Positions 33,641 to 41,227 of a stretch of 64,000 bases of DNA are shown one piece after another. Each line of letters starts with the position of its first letter. Position 1 is the stretch's first letter. The stretch is taken from assembly GCA_958349535.1 (NCBI GenBank), contig CATWDJ010000003.1, forward strand, positions 1 to 64,000. The letters are read 5' to 3'. Position numbers and translations under genes: made by a program. Source of the stretch: Maccoyibacter sp900556645 (GTDB taxonomy: Bacteria; Bacillota; Clostridia; Lachnospirales; Lachnospiraceae). The notes below the pieces were generated by a model. The model was not told the DNA's origin. It did no database searches and was given only the letters and a program-made list of their open reading frames with translations.

Positions 33641-33718
33641 GCAGCGGACCAGGCTGCGAAACTGGCAAAGATGAACGAATAAGCATGGCACTCATAGCTT
33701 GGGAGTGAAGGAAAACTA
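33641..33718 (+). repeat. Partial duplicate of the prfA 3' end and the sequence after its terminator
   Basis: 33641-33684 repeats the last 13 sense codons and stop region of prfA (32556-32599) with 42 of 44 bases identical, and it still reads AADQAAKLAKMNE then stop. It is joined directly to 33685-33718, which matches 32726-32759 with 32 of 34 bases. The terminator segment between the two in the first copy is missing. The two copies bracket the toxin-antitoxin module. There is no start codon context, so it is not a gene. Confidence 0.9.
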
Positions 33719-33781
33719 GGTCAGATAACAGAACTTTTGATTCGAGTTTGAAAATTAGATAATGAGATGTAAAAATTGAGT

Positions 33782-33820
33782 GCTCTATATCAGTTTAAGT
33801 GGCTGATATAGAGCAGTTTT
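33782..33820 (+). terminator. Hairpin terminator in the 33.5-34.0 kb gene-free stretch
   Basis: GCTCTATATCAG pairs with CTGATATAGAGC, followed by AGTTTTTA. No recognisable gene lies between 33509 and 34039: the stretch holds the prfA-tail duplicate, this hairpin and the next promoter. Confidence 0.8.
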
Positions 33821-33979
33821 TATATTGAGTTTAAGGGACGAGCTTTTAGATAAGGGGTATAAGGGCATTGAACTAATATTATTGTGAAGCTGTTTAGGAT
33901 ATAATATAATGAACTATATAAATTCCAATTTGTAGAAATGGATAAATCGTAATTTCCCGATGCTATCAAGAGAATTTAA

Positions 33980-34028
33980 TTGATATTTTCTTACGCTTGG
34001 TATATACTATGTATATACTAAGTGTAAG
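33980..34028 (+). promoter_or_regulatory. Promoter and large palindromic operator of the MazEF-type module
   Basis: TTGATA (33980-33985), 17-base spacer and TATACT (34003-34008) form a promoter. An 18-base inverted repeat with 16 matches (33990-34007 and 34011-34028, three-base centre) covers the -10 box and runs into the ribosome site AAGGAGG. Binding there would block transcription, which fits autoregulation by the antitoxin. Confidence 0.8.
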
Positions 34029-34039
34029 GAGGTTGCCAT

Positions 34040-34282
34040 ATGCAAGCACAGGTAAAAGAATGGGGAAATAGTCAAGGAATCAGATTGCCAAAAGAAGTAT
34101 TAAGAAGTGCAGGAATCGCATTGAATGAGTTTTTGGATGTCACGGTATCAGATGGTGTAATCACTTTAGTGAAACCATTTCGTCATAAAACTTTGGAAGA
34201 GAGAGCCGCTGAGTTTGATGGAAAGTTAATGCTTGATGGTGAATATGATTGGGGTGAACCTGTCGGAAGAGAGGTATGGTAA
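34040..34282 (+). CDS. AbrB/MazE-family antitoxin
   Basis: An 80-residue protein with the swapped-hairpin AbrB/MazE DNA-binding domain at the N-terminus: VKEWGNSQGIRLPKEVLRSA followed by LDVTVSDGVITLVKP. The C-terminal acidic segment (AAEFDGKLMLDGEYDWGEP) would bind the toxin. The WGNSQGIRLPK motif is a hallmark of MazE. It overlaps the toxin start by one base (TAATG). Confidence 0.9.
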   Translation: MQAQVKEWGNSQGIRLPKEVLRSAGIALNEFLDVTVSDGVITLVKPFRHKTLEERAAEFDGKLMLDGEYDWGEPVGREVW

Positions 34283-34584
34283 TGGAATTTCTACATCAAG
34301 GAGATATTCTTAAGATTGAAAAAATAAAACATCCCGTATTGGTGGTTAGTAAGGATTTTTTTAATACGAGTGGGGAAATAATTGGATGTCCAATTATTAG
34401 AAATTCTACTCCGGGTCCGCTTCATATATGGATGGCTACAGAAGAAAATGAAGGTTATATACAATGTGAAAAACTTGCATTGTTAGATATGTCGCTTCGG
34501 GGTTACAAGAAAATAGATAGATTGCCAATTTCAGAAATGATTAACGTATCTGATGCTATTCAGGGAATTTTTGAATACATTTGA
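34282..34584 (+). CDS. MazF/PemK-family toxin
   Basis: A 100-residue probable endoribonuclease. The start HQGDILKIEKIKHPVLVVSK and the segment IGCPIIRNSTPG fit the PemK/MazF fold, though conservation is moderate. The end ISEMINVSDAIQGIFEYI is typical for the family. I chose the ATG at 34282 because GAGAGG is seven bases before it; an alternative ATG is at 34276. The toxin would cleave mRNA when the antitoxin is lost. No terminator is apparent before the next gene. Confidence 0.82.
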   Translation: MEFLHQGDILKIEKIKHPVLVVSKDFFNTSGEIIGCPIIRNSTPGPLHIWMATEENEGYIQCEKLALLDMSLRGYKKIDRLPISEMINVSDAIQGIFEYI

Positions 34585-34678
34585 TGAGAATTCTAATATG
34601 AGAAAGATTTGAATTGATCAAAGGTCGATTGTATGGGAGCAGAAACACAGAAAATCGGAAGTTGTAGAGGAGATAAAT

Positions 34679-35047
34679 ATGGATATACATAAATTTTGGA
34701 AAGCCGTTCTTGTGCAAGATGAGCAAGAAATCAGAAAATATTTTCATAAAGAAGCCTATGTTAATTGGCATTGTACAAACGAGCATTTTAATGTTGATGA
34801 ATATATTGTTGCTAACTGTGAATATCCTGGAGATTGGGACGGGACAGTTGAAAGAATTGAAGTGATAAATGATTTAATCATTACAGTTGCTCTTGTCTAT
34901 CCAAAAGATAAAAGTGCCTCTTTCCATGTAACATCATTCATAAAAATAGCAAATGATAAGATTATATCAATGGATGAATATTGGGCAGATGATAGCGATG
35001 CCCCACAATGGAGATTAAATAAACACATTCGAACGGCAATTAAATAA
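34679..35047 (+). CDS. NTF2-like (SnoaL-type) protein
   Basis: A 122-residue protein with the look of the NTF2/SnoaL superfamily: an N-terminal helix (MDIHKFWKAVLVQDEQEIRK), HKEAYVNWHCTNEHFNVDEY, and beta strands ending with KIISMDEYWADD. Such proteins are small cone-shaped domains with varied ligands or enzymatic roles. AGAGGAG precedes the start. It lies 26 bases before the carbamoyltransferase-like gene, so the two probably share a transcript. The function is not known. Confidence 0.75.
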   Translation: MDIHKFWKAVLVQDEQEIRKYFHKEAYVNWHCTNEHFNVDEYIVANCEYPGDWDGTVERIEVINDLIITVALVYPKDKSASFHVTSFIKIANDKIISMDEYWADDSDAPQWRLNKHIRTAIK

Positions 35048-35073
35048 ATCCCAATGTTAGGAGAATACTACAT

Positions 35074-35901
35074 ATGAAAAGCCTCATTAGATTGACTGAT
35101 TATAATGTGAATGATATTTATGATATTTTTAAATTGACAGATGAAATTAGAAAAGGAAAACATCAGGATTTTTTAAAAGGGAAAAGTGTTGTTTTATTCT
35201 TTCCGAATACCAGCATTAGGACAAGAGTAACGTTTGAGAAAGGCATTTACTTGTTAGGTGGTCAGTCGATTCTTTTTCCAGCAGATACTTTAGACAAAAA
35301 GGAAGATTTAAGGGATGTGTGCGGGTATTTGAATAATTGGGCTGATATGGTTATCGTACGGCATAAAGATATTTGTTTGCTTCAGAGCATGGCTGATTGT
35401 TTAAAAATACCTGTTATCAATGCTATGACGGATGGAAATCATCCTTGTGAGATGTTAACAGATATGTATGCCCTGTCAAAGATAAGAAAAGATTTCACAA
35501 AGGACAGATTTCTATTTGTCGGTGAAAGAGGAAATATCGGATTGGCGTGGAAGGAAGCTTCTGATGTCATGGGTTTCAGCCTGGAACAATGCTGTGGTCA
35601 GGGTTACGAAATGGATGGGTTGGTATCTTATAACAATATTTATGATGCAATACGTGGCAAAGATATTGTTTGTACTGACTCTCTGCCTACAAATGCTCTG
35701 GCAGATTTTAAGGAGTGCCAAGTTACGAATGCTGCAATGGAGATGGCAAACGAGGGGGCAATTCTAAATCCATGTCCACCTTTTTATCGCGGAGAAGAAG
35801 TTTCTGAGGAAGTAATGGAATCAAAGTATTTTGTCGGATATGGTTTCAAAAAATATCTTCTGGATGTTCAACAGGCAATTATGATGTATTGTTTGACTTG
35901 A
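35074..35901 (+). CDS. Ornithine/aspartate carbamoyltransferase-family paralogue with altered motifs
   Basis: A 275-residue protein of the transcarbamylase family, shorter than typical ornithine carbamoyltransferase (about 300-340). The carbamoyl-phosphate motif reads NTSIRTRVTF instead of STRTR, the next motif HPCEMLTD has Glu where Gln is usual, and the ornithine-side Cys-Leu-Pro motif appears as NPCPPF. Domain order is otherwise kept. The changed residues suggest another acceptor or a regulatory role; classical arginine synthesis looks unlikely. It lies among toxin-antitoxin and pseudogene remnants, away from arginine genes. Confidence 0.82.
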   Translation: MKSLIRLTDYNVNDIYDIFKLTDEIRKGKHQDFLKGKSVVLFFPNTSIRTRVTFEKGIYLLGGQSILFPADTLDKKEDLRDVCGYLNNWADMVIVRHKDICLLQSMADCLKIPVINAMTDGNHPCEMLTDMYALSKIRKDFTKDRFLFVGERGNIGLAWKEASDVMGFSLEQCCGQGYEMDGLVSYNNIYDAIRGKDIVCTDSLPTNALADFKECQVTNAAMEMANEGAILNPCPPFYRGEEVSEEVMESKYFVGYGFKKYLLDVQQAIMMYCLT

Positions 35902-35927
35902 CAAACCGGAAATTGTGGAGGCGAAAA

Positions 35928-36385
35928 ATGAGTACATATATATTAACAAGTATGTTTCCAAATGGATTTAATGATAAAAGTCCGTTGCAGAAGCGGATGT
36001 GGTTTGGTTAGCGAGAGGAGATACGCCTACACAGTTTGGCTATTTTCAAAAGTATGGTTTAGATGCTATTATTAAGAAACATAAAGGGGTTATTATTGGG
36101 ATGAGTGCAGGCTCAATCAATTTAGCAGAAACGGCTATTTGTACATTGTCTTGTGAACATCATAGACAAGAGATATATAAAGGGCTTGGGTGTGTCAATA
36201 TTTCTGTTGAACCGCATTTTGTTAGAAGTGAGGTTTCCGATGAATTGATTGAATTATCTAAGAAATATATAATTTACGGATTATGTGATGATAGTATAAT
36301 TATATGTACAGATGAGAAGGTGGAGTTTTGGGGAGAAATATATAAACTCAGTAACGGAAATATTGAACAAGTGAAAAAAAGATAA
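35928..36385 (+). pseudogene. Peptidase E (family S51) gene with internal deletion
   Basis: The N-terminus STYILTSMFPNGFNDK is followed after only a few bases by AEADVVWLARGDTPTQF in another frame, whereas intact relatives have about 60-70 residues between. The start frame hits a stop at 36009-36011. The second part continues to 36385 and keeps the nucleophile motif GMSAGS. Family S51 cleaves aspartyl dipeptides. The short gap and frame change show an internal deletion that leaves no working enzyme, unless the GTG at 35999 starts a truncated product. Confidence 0.85.
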
Positions 36386-36391
36386 AGATAA

Positions 36392-36439
36392 AAAGGCAAA
36401 CAGGTGTCAAGAAAAAATGCTTGACACCTGTTTGCCTTT
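36392..36439. terminator. Perfect 20-base inverted repeat at the right edge of the variable region
   Basis: AAAGGCAAACAGGTGTCAAG at 36392-36411 is exactly complementary to 36420-36439 around an eight-base loop. No long T run follows on the plus strand. It may be a terminator, or a repeat element marking the border with the conserved ylxM-ffh operon. Confidence 0.7.
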
Positions 36440-36465
36440 ATGATAATCTATCCTAGGTGAGAATG

Positions 36466-36810
36466 ATGGAAGAAAAGGTAGAACAGGCATATCTCTATGA
36501 TTTTTATGGAGAATTGCTAAACGAGCATCAGAGAAGAATCTATGAATATTTTGTATTTGAAGATTTATCTTTAGCGGAGATTGCAGCGGAGGAGGGCATC
36601 AGCAGACAGGGTGTCCATGATATGGTAAAACGTTGTACCAAGACGCTGGAGGGTTACGAGGAAAAGCTGCATCTGATTGAAAAGTTTCAGAGAGCAAAGC
36701 AGAAGGTTGAGAGAATCCATCATCTGACACAAAAGTTTGAAGAGAAACAGGACGAAGCAATTATGAAGGAAATCGAAAAGATTTCCAATGAGATATTAGA
36801 GGAGCTGTAA
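36466..36810 (+). CDS. ylxM: YlxM-family DNA-binding protein
   Basis: A 114-residue helix-turn-helix protein of the UPF0122 family that accompanies ffh in Gram-positives. The HTH is in DLSLAEIAAEEGISRQGVHD, like a sigma-factor region 4, followed by a coiled C-terminal helix. It starts closely after AGGTGAG (ATG at 36466; 36463 is an alternative) and ends one base before ffh. It is thought to link with signal recognition particle expression or assembly. Confidence 0.92.
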   Translation: MEEKVEQAYLYDFYGELLNEHQRRIYEYFVFEDLSLAEIAAEEGISRQGVHDMVKRCTKTLEGYEEKLHLIEKFQRAKQKVERIHHLTQKFEEKQDEAIMKEIEKISNEILEEL

Positions 36811-36811
36811 G

Positions 36812-38161
36812 ATGGCATTTGACAGTTTATCAGAAAAACTGCAAAACGTATTTAAAGGACTTCGGAGCAAAGGACGCCTCAGCGAAGAGGATGTCAAGGC
36901 AGCTTTGAAGGAAGTAAAGATGGCACTGTTAGAGGCAGATGTCAACTTCAAAGTGGTGAAAGGCTTTGTAAAATCCATTCAGGAACAGACGGTGGGAACG
37001 GATGTATTGAATGGACTGAACCCGGCACAGACAGTTATCAAAATCGTAAATGATGAAATGGTGAAACTCATGGGTTCCGAGACCACAGAGATTGAATTGC
37101 GTCCGGGACAGGAAATTACCGTGATTATGATGGTTGGTCTACAGGGTGCAGGTAAGACCACTACTACGGCAAAGATTGCAGGAAAGCTGAAACAGAAGGG
37201 TAAGAAGCCGTTGCTGGCAGCTTGTGATATCTATCGTCCGGCAGCCATCGAACAGTTACAGATTAATGGACAGAAGCAGGATGTGGAAGTCTTTACCATG
37301 GGAGATAAGAACAGTCCGGTGGATATTGCGAAAGCAGCGGTGGAGCATGCGACTAAGAACGGACAGAATGTGGTGATTCTGGATACCGCAGGACGGCTTC
37401 ATGTGGATGAAGAGATGATGCAGGAGCTGGCATCAATTAAAGAAAATGTTGATGTGGCACAGACGATTCTGGTGGTGGATGCCATGACCGGACAGGATGC
37501 GGTAAATGTAGCCGGAATGTTCGATGAAAAGATTGGCATTGACGGCGTGGTGCTGACGAAATTAGACGGCGATACCAGAGGCGGTGCGGCACTTTCCATT
37601 AGGGCGGTGACCGGAAAACCGATTTTATATATAGGTATGGGAGAGAAACTCTCCGATTTGGAACAGTTCTATCCGGATCGTATGGCGAGCCGAATCTTGG
37701 GTATGGGAGATGTGCTGACCCTGATTGAAAAAGCACAGGCAGAGATTGATGAAGACCAGGCCCGTAAGATGGAGCAGAAGATAAAAAAAGCCGAGTTTGG
37801 TTTTGATGATTATCTGGAGTCCATGAATCAGATGAAGAAGATGGGGGGGCTGTCCAGCGTTCTGAGTATGATGCCGGGAATCGGCGGCAGTCAGATTGCA
37901 GAGATTGAAAATGCCATGGATGAAAAGAAGATGGCACAGATTGAGGGAATTATTTATTCCATGACTCCAAAGGAGCGGGCGAACCCGAGTATTTTAAATC
38001 CAAGCAGAAAACGCAGAATCGCAGACGGAGCCGGGGTAGATATTGCCGAGGTAAACCGTTTGGTAAAACAGTTTGAACAGTCCAGAAAGATGATGAAGCA
38101 GATGCCGGGTCTGATGGGCGGCAAAGGTGGTAAAAGAGGAAGATTCAAATTTCCTTTTTAA
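36812..38161 (+). CDS. ffh: Signal recognition particle protein Ffh
   Basis: A 449-residue SRP GTPase. An N domain is followed by the G domain with GLQGAGKTTTTAKIAG, DTAGRLHVDEE and TKLDGDTRGGAALS. The C-terminal methionine-rich M domain (about 300-449) binds SRP RNA and signal peptides (SGLSSVLSMMPGIGG-like region; RKMMKQMPGLMGGKGGKRG). It targets ribosomes making membrane proteins. First in a run with ribosomal and RNA-modifying genes. No SRP RNA gene was seen nearby. Confidence 0.98.
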   Translation: MAFDSLSEKLQNVFKGLRSKGRLSEEDVKAALKEVKMALLEADVNFKVVKGFVKSIQEQTVGTDVLNGLNPAQTVIKIVNDEMVKLMGSETTEIELRPGQEITVIMMVGLQGAGKTTTTAKIAGKLKQKGKKPLLAACDIYRPAAIEQLQINGQKQDVEVFTMGDKNSPVDIAKAAVEHATKNGQNVVILDTAGRLHVDEEMMQELASIKENVDVAQTILVVDAMTGQDAVNVAGMFDEKIGIDGVVLTKLDGDTRGGAALSIRAVTGKPILYIGMGEKLSDLEQFYPDRMASRILGMGDVLTLIEKAQAEIDEDQARKMEQKIKKAEFGFDDYLESMNQMKKMGGLSSVLSMMPGIGGSQIAEIENAMDEKKMAQIEGIIYSMTPKERANPSILNPSRKRRIADGAGVDIAEVNRLVKQFEQSRKMMKQMPGLMGGKGGKRGRFKFPF

Positions 38162-38195
38162 CATATAATCAATGACCTATGAGGAGGTGAAAGTA

Positions 38196-38441
38196 ATGGC
38201 AGTAAAGATCAGATTAAGAAGAATGGGACAGAAAAAGGCTCCTTTCTATAGAATCGTAGTTGCAGATTCCAGATCTCCGAGAGACGGAAGATTTATCGAG
38301 GAAATCGGAACTTACGATCCAACAAGAGATCCAAGCGAATATCATGTAAATGAGGAATTAGCAAAGAAATGGTTAGCTAACGGTGCAAAACCAACTGACA
38401 CTGTAAGCAGAATTTTCAAAGCAGCTGGTATTGAGAAATAA
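38196..38441 (+). CDS. rpsP: 30S ribosomal protein S16
   Basis: An 81-residue ribosomal protein started at 38196 after GAGGAGGTG (MAVKIRLRRMGQKKAPFYRI). SPRDGRFIEEIGTYDP is the family hallmark. It takes part in early 30S assembly. The frame extends 8 codons upstream, but the ribosome site decides the start. Codon use is biased toward high expression. It precedes khpA with a gap of 17 bases. Confidence 0.98.
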   Translation: MAVKIRLRRMGQKKAPFYRIVVADSRSPRDGRFIEEIGTYDPTRDPSEYHVNEELAKKWLANGAKPTDTVSRIFKAAGIEK

Positions 38442-38458
38442 TTGGTGAGGTGGATGTA

Positions 38459-38689
38459 ATGAAAGAATTAGTAGAAGTAATTGCAAAATCACTCGTTGAT
38501 TATCCGGATGAAGTTCAGGTAACAGAAACCGAGAATGACAAGTCCATTGTCTTAGAATTAAAGGTTGCCCAGTCTGATATGGGCAAAGTAATCGGCAAAC
38601 AGGGACGAATTGCAAAAGCAATCCGTTCAGTTGTCAAAGCAGCTGCATCCAAAGAAGATAAAAAAGTTATTGTAGAGATTATGCAGTAG
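38459..38689 (+). CDS. khpA: KH-domain RNA-binding protein KhpA
   Basis: A 76-residue single KH domain with the GxxG loop in VIGKQGRIAKAI. KhpA partners with KhpB/Jag to bind RNA and affect cell elongation in Gram-positives. The start at 38459 follows GGTGAGG by eight bases; a GTG at 38450 overlaps that site. It lies between rpsP and rimM as usual. Confidence 0.95.
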   Translation: MKELVEVIAKSLVDYPDEVQVTETENDKSIVLELKVAQSDMGKVIGKQGRIAKAIRSVVKAAASKEDKKVIVEIMQ

Positions 38690-38693
38690 AAAT

Positions 38694-38716
38694 AAGCAGC
38701 TCCCAAAGGGCTGCTT
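38694..38716 (+). terminator. Weak hairpin between khpA and rimM
   Basis: AAGCAGCTCCC pairs with GGGCTGCTT with a bulge, followed by GTTTTGAT. It could lower expression of rimM-trmD relative to rpsP. Confidence 0.4.
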
Positions 38717-38744
38717 GTTTTGATATTAGGAGTAAATATTTTAT

Positions 38745-39269
38745 ATGGAAGAATTATATCAGGTAGGTGCCATTACCCAGACTCACGGAATTCGGGGCGA
38801 GGTCAAGGTATTTCCAATGACGGATGATATTTCCCGCTTTGAAAATATGAAGGAACTGATTCTGGATACGGGAAAAGAGCGATTGAAGCTGGAGGTCACC
38901 GGTGCCAGACCACAAAAAAATCTGGTGATATTAAAATTTAAGGGTATTGATAATATCAATGATGTTGAAAAATATAAAGGCTGCGGTCTTTTTGTCTCAA
39001 AGGAGAACCGAGTCAAACTGAAAAAAGATGAATATTTTATCGCTGATTTAATAGGAACAAAAGCCATAGATGAACAGGAAGAAGAAATCGGCACCATAGT
39101 TGATGTATTGCAGACCGATGCCAATGATGTTTATGTGGTGAAAACACCGCAGAAAAAGGAGGTACTGATTCCGGCAATTAAAGATTGTATTTTAGAGGTG
39201 GATGTAGAAGCCGGATATGTGAAGCTGCATCTGTTGCCGGGGCTTTTGGACTTGAATGAGAAAAAGTAG
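38745..39269 (+). CDS. rimM: Ribosome maturation factor RimM
   Basis: A 174-residue protein of normal length. The N-terminal barrel has GAITQTHGIRGEVKVFPMTD, and the C-terminal PRC-type barrel includes YFIADLIGTKAID and VLIPAIKDCILEVD. It helps mature the 30S head region and binds S19. AGGAG is 12 bases upstream, an unusually long spacing. It precedes trmD. Confidence 0.95.
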   Translation: MEELYQVGAITQTHGIRGEVKVFPMTDDISRFENMKELILDTGKERLKLEVTGARPQKNLVILKFKGIDNINDVEKYKGCGLFVSKENRVKLKKDEYFIADLIGTKAIDEQEEEIGTIVDVLQTDANDVYVVKTPQKKEVLIPAIKDCILEVDVEAGYVKLHLLPGLLDLNEKK

Positions 39270-39279
39270 AGGGAACAGG

Positions 39280-39996
39280 ATGAATTTTCATATATTGACA
39301 TTATTTCCGGATATGGTGGAGCAAGGGTTGAATACCAGTATCATCGGAAGAGCGGTGGAAAAGGGAACTCTGTCCATTGAAACTGTTAACATTCGGGACT
39401 ATACCATAGAAAAACACAAAAAAGTAGATGATTATCCTTACGGAGGCGGAGCCGGTATGGTTATGCAGGCACAACCGATTTATGATGCTTACCTTGCAGT
39501 AGTAGAGAAAATCGGTTACCGTCCCAGATGTATTTATCTGACACCTCAGGGTTCTCTGTTTTGCCAGCAGACAGCAAAGGAACTGGCGAAGGAAGAAGAC
39601 GTCATTTTGCTGTGCGGACATTATGAGGGAATTGATGAACGGGTGTTAGAAGAGATTGTCACCGATTATATTTCCATCGGCGACTATGTGCTGACGGGAG
39701 GCGAGCTGCCTGCCATGGTAATGGTGGATGCTATTTCCCGTATGGTGCCGGGGGTACTCAGCAATCAGGAATCCGGGGAGACGGAATCCTTAGAGGGCAA
39801 CCTGTTGGAATATCCTCAATATTCCAGACCGGAGACATGGAATGGAAAAAGTGTACCGTCGATTCTCTTATCCGGCAATCACCAGAAGGTGGATGAATGG
39901 CGAAGAGAGCAGTCCATCTTGAGAACCAAAGAGCGGAGACCGGATTTGTTCGAGAAGGCGGAGCTGACAGAAGCAGAGAGAGCGAAATACCAATAG
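39280..39996 (+). CDS. trmD: tRNA (guanine37-N1)-methyltransferase
   Basis: A 238-residue SPOUT methyltransferase making m1G37, which prevents frameshifting. Key segments are ILTLFPDM at the start, DDYPYGGGAGMVM, LCGHYEGIDERV, ISIGDYVLTGGELPAMVM and SGNHQKVDEWR. The start at 39280 is chosen by family alignment and the GGGAACAGG upstream. In many Firmicutes rplS follows; here a terminator and hrcA follow instead. Confidence 0.97.
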   Translation: MNFHILTLFPDMVEQGLNTSIIGRAVEKGTLSIETVNIRDYTIEKHKKVDDYPYGGGAGMVMQAQPIYDAYLAVVEKIGYRPRCIYLTPQGSLFCQQTAKELAKEEDVILLCGHYEGIDERVLEEIVTDYISIGDYVLTGGELPAMVMVDAISRMVPGVLSNQESGETESLEGNLLEYPQYSRPETWNGKSVPSILLSGNHQKVDEWRREQSILRTKERRPDLFEKAELTEAERAKYQ

Positions 39997-40028
39997 AGAG
40001 ACTGTTATAACAGTTTCTCTTTCTTTTT
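39997..40028 (+). terminator. Terminator after trmD
   Basis: GAGAGACTG pairs with CAGTTTCTC around a short loop, followed by TTTCTTTTTT. Confidence 0.8.
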
Positions 40029-40070
40029 TGTATAAAATGTTAAGAAAATATAAAATCTAAAAAATAGCAG

Positions 40071-40099
40071 TTGACAAAGAAAAACATCAGTGCTATCTT
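40071..40099 (+). promoter_or_regulatory. Promoter of the hrcA-grpE-dnaK-dnaJ operon
   Basis: TTGACA (40071-40076), exact 17-base spacer, TATCTT (40094-40099). The CIRCE operator starts 14 bases after the -10 box. Confidence 0.85.
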
Positions 40100-40112
40100 A
40101 AATACATGGATA

Positions 40113-40139
40113 TTAGCACTCCAAACAAATGAGTGCTAA
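40113..40139. promoter_or_regulatory. CIRCE operator bound by HrcA
   Basis: TTAGCACTC, nine bases, then GAGTGCTAA: a perfect match to the CIRCE consensus. It lies in the transcribed leader of hrcA. Confidence 0.98.
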
Positions 40140-40168
40140 CAAATGCGATTCAGATAAGGAGCAGTAAT

Positions 40169-41206
40169 ATGCCAGAGCTTGACGAGAGAAAAACCAAAAT
40201 CTTAAAAGCGATTATCCGTAATTATTTAGAAACCGGAGAGCCGGTAGGATCCAGAACCATATCCAAATATACAGATTTAAATCTGAGTTCTGCAACCATC
40301 CGAAATGAGATGGCGGATTTGGAAGAGTTGGGTTACATCTTACAGCCGCATACCTCGGCGGGAAGGATTCCTTCCGACAAAGGATACCGTTTCTATGTGG
40401 ACCATCTGATTGAGGAAAAAGATCAGGAAGTCACTCAGATGAAAGAATTTATGATTGAACACACGGAAAAGGTAGAGCAGGTATTGAAACAGGTGGCAAA
40501 GATGTTGGCTGCCAATACCAACTACGCAGCAATGATTACCACACCGCGATATCAGCAGAGCAAGGTAAAATTTATTCAGCTTTCGCATGTGGACGAGGAC
40601 CAGATTCTGGCAGTCATTGTAAGAGAAGGAAATATTGTAAAAAACAAGATTATTTCCGTCAGCGAGCCATTGGATAACGAGCGGTTGTTGAAACTTAATA
40701 TTCTGCTGAATACAAATCTGAACGGGTTGTCCATTGACCAGATTAATCTGGGAATGATTTCTCTGCTGAAGGAACAGGCAGGAATCGACAGCGGAATTGT
40801 CAGCGATGTGCTGGATGCCGTTGCAGAAGCCATCGGAGAGGATGAAGATTTACAGATTTATACCAGTGGAGCAACCAATATTTTTAAATATCCAGAGTTG
40901 AGCGATTCCAAGAGTGCCAGTGAATTGATTGCAGCTTTTGAAGAAAAACAGGAGCTTGCGAATCTCGTGAATGAGCAATTTAATTCTGATGAAAATACAG
41001 GCATTCAGGTTTATATAGGAAGTGAAACCCCAATCCAGACCATGAAAGATTGCAGCGTAGTAACCGCAACCTACGAGTTAGGGGAAGGAGTAAAGGGAAC
41101 CGTTGGAATTATAGGTCCAAAACGTATGGATTATGAAAACGTTATGGACAATTTAAAAACCTTAAAGGCACAGTTGGATGATATTTTCCACAAGCCGAAG
41201 GGATAA
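40169..41206 (+). CDS. hrcA: Heat-inducible transcription repressor HrcA
   Basis: A 345-residue repressor. The winged helix at the N-terminus contains GSRTISKYTDLNLSSATIRN and SAGRIPSDKGYRFYVDHL. The C-terminal dimerisation region follows. HrcA binds CIRCE and is stabilised by GroEL. The ATG at 40169 follows AAGGAG by seven bases and the family's usual start MPELDERKTKIL. It regulates its own operon through the CIRCE at 40113-40139. Confidence 0.97.
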   Translation: MPELDERKTKILKAIIRNYLETGEPVGSRTISKYTDLNLSSATIRNEMADLEELGYILQPHTSAGRIPSDKGYRFYVDHLIEEKDQEVTQMKEFMIEHTEKVEQVLKQVAKMLAANTNYAAMITTPRYQQSKVKFIQLSHVDEDQILAVIVREGNIVKNKIISVSEPLDNERLLKLNILLNTNLNGLSIDQINLGMISLLKEQAGIDSGIVSDVLDAVAEAIGEDEDLQIYTSGATNIFKYPELSDSKSASELIAAFEEKQELANLVNEQFNSDENTGIQVYIGSETPIQTMKDCSVVTATYELGEGVKGTVGIIGPKRMDYENVMDNLKTLKAQLDDIFHKPKG

Positions 41207-41227
41207 GATAGAGAAAGGTGGAAAGAC

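Noticed and set aside
33823..33979. Possible gene fragment after the hairpin in the variable region
   Set aside because: A short open stretch exists, but it has no start, no ribosome site and no family resemblance.
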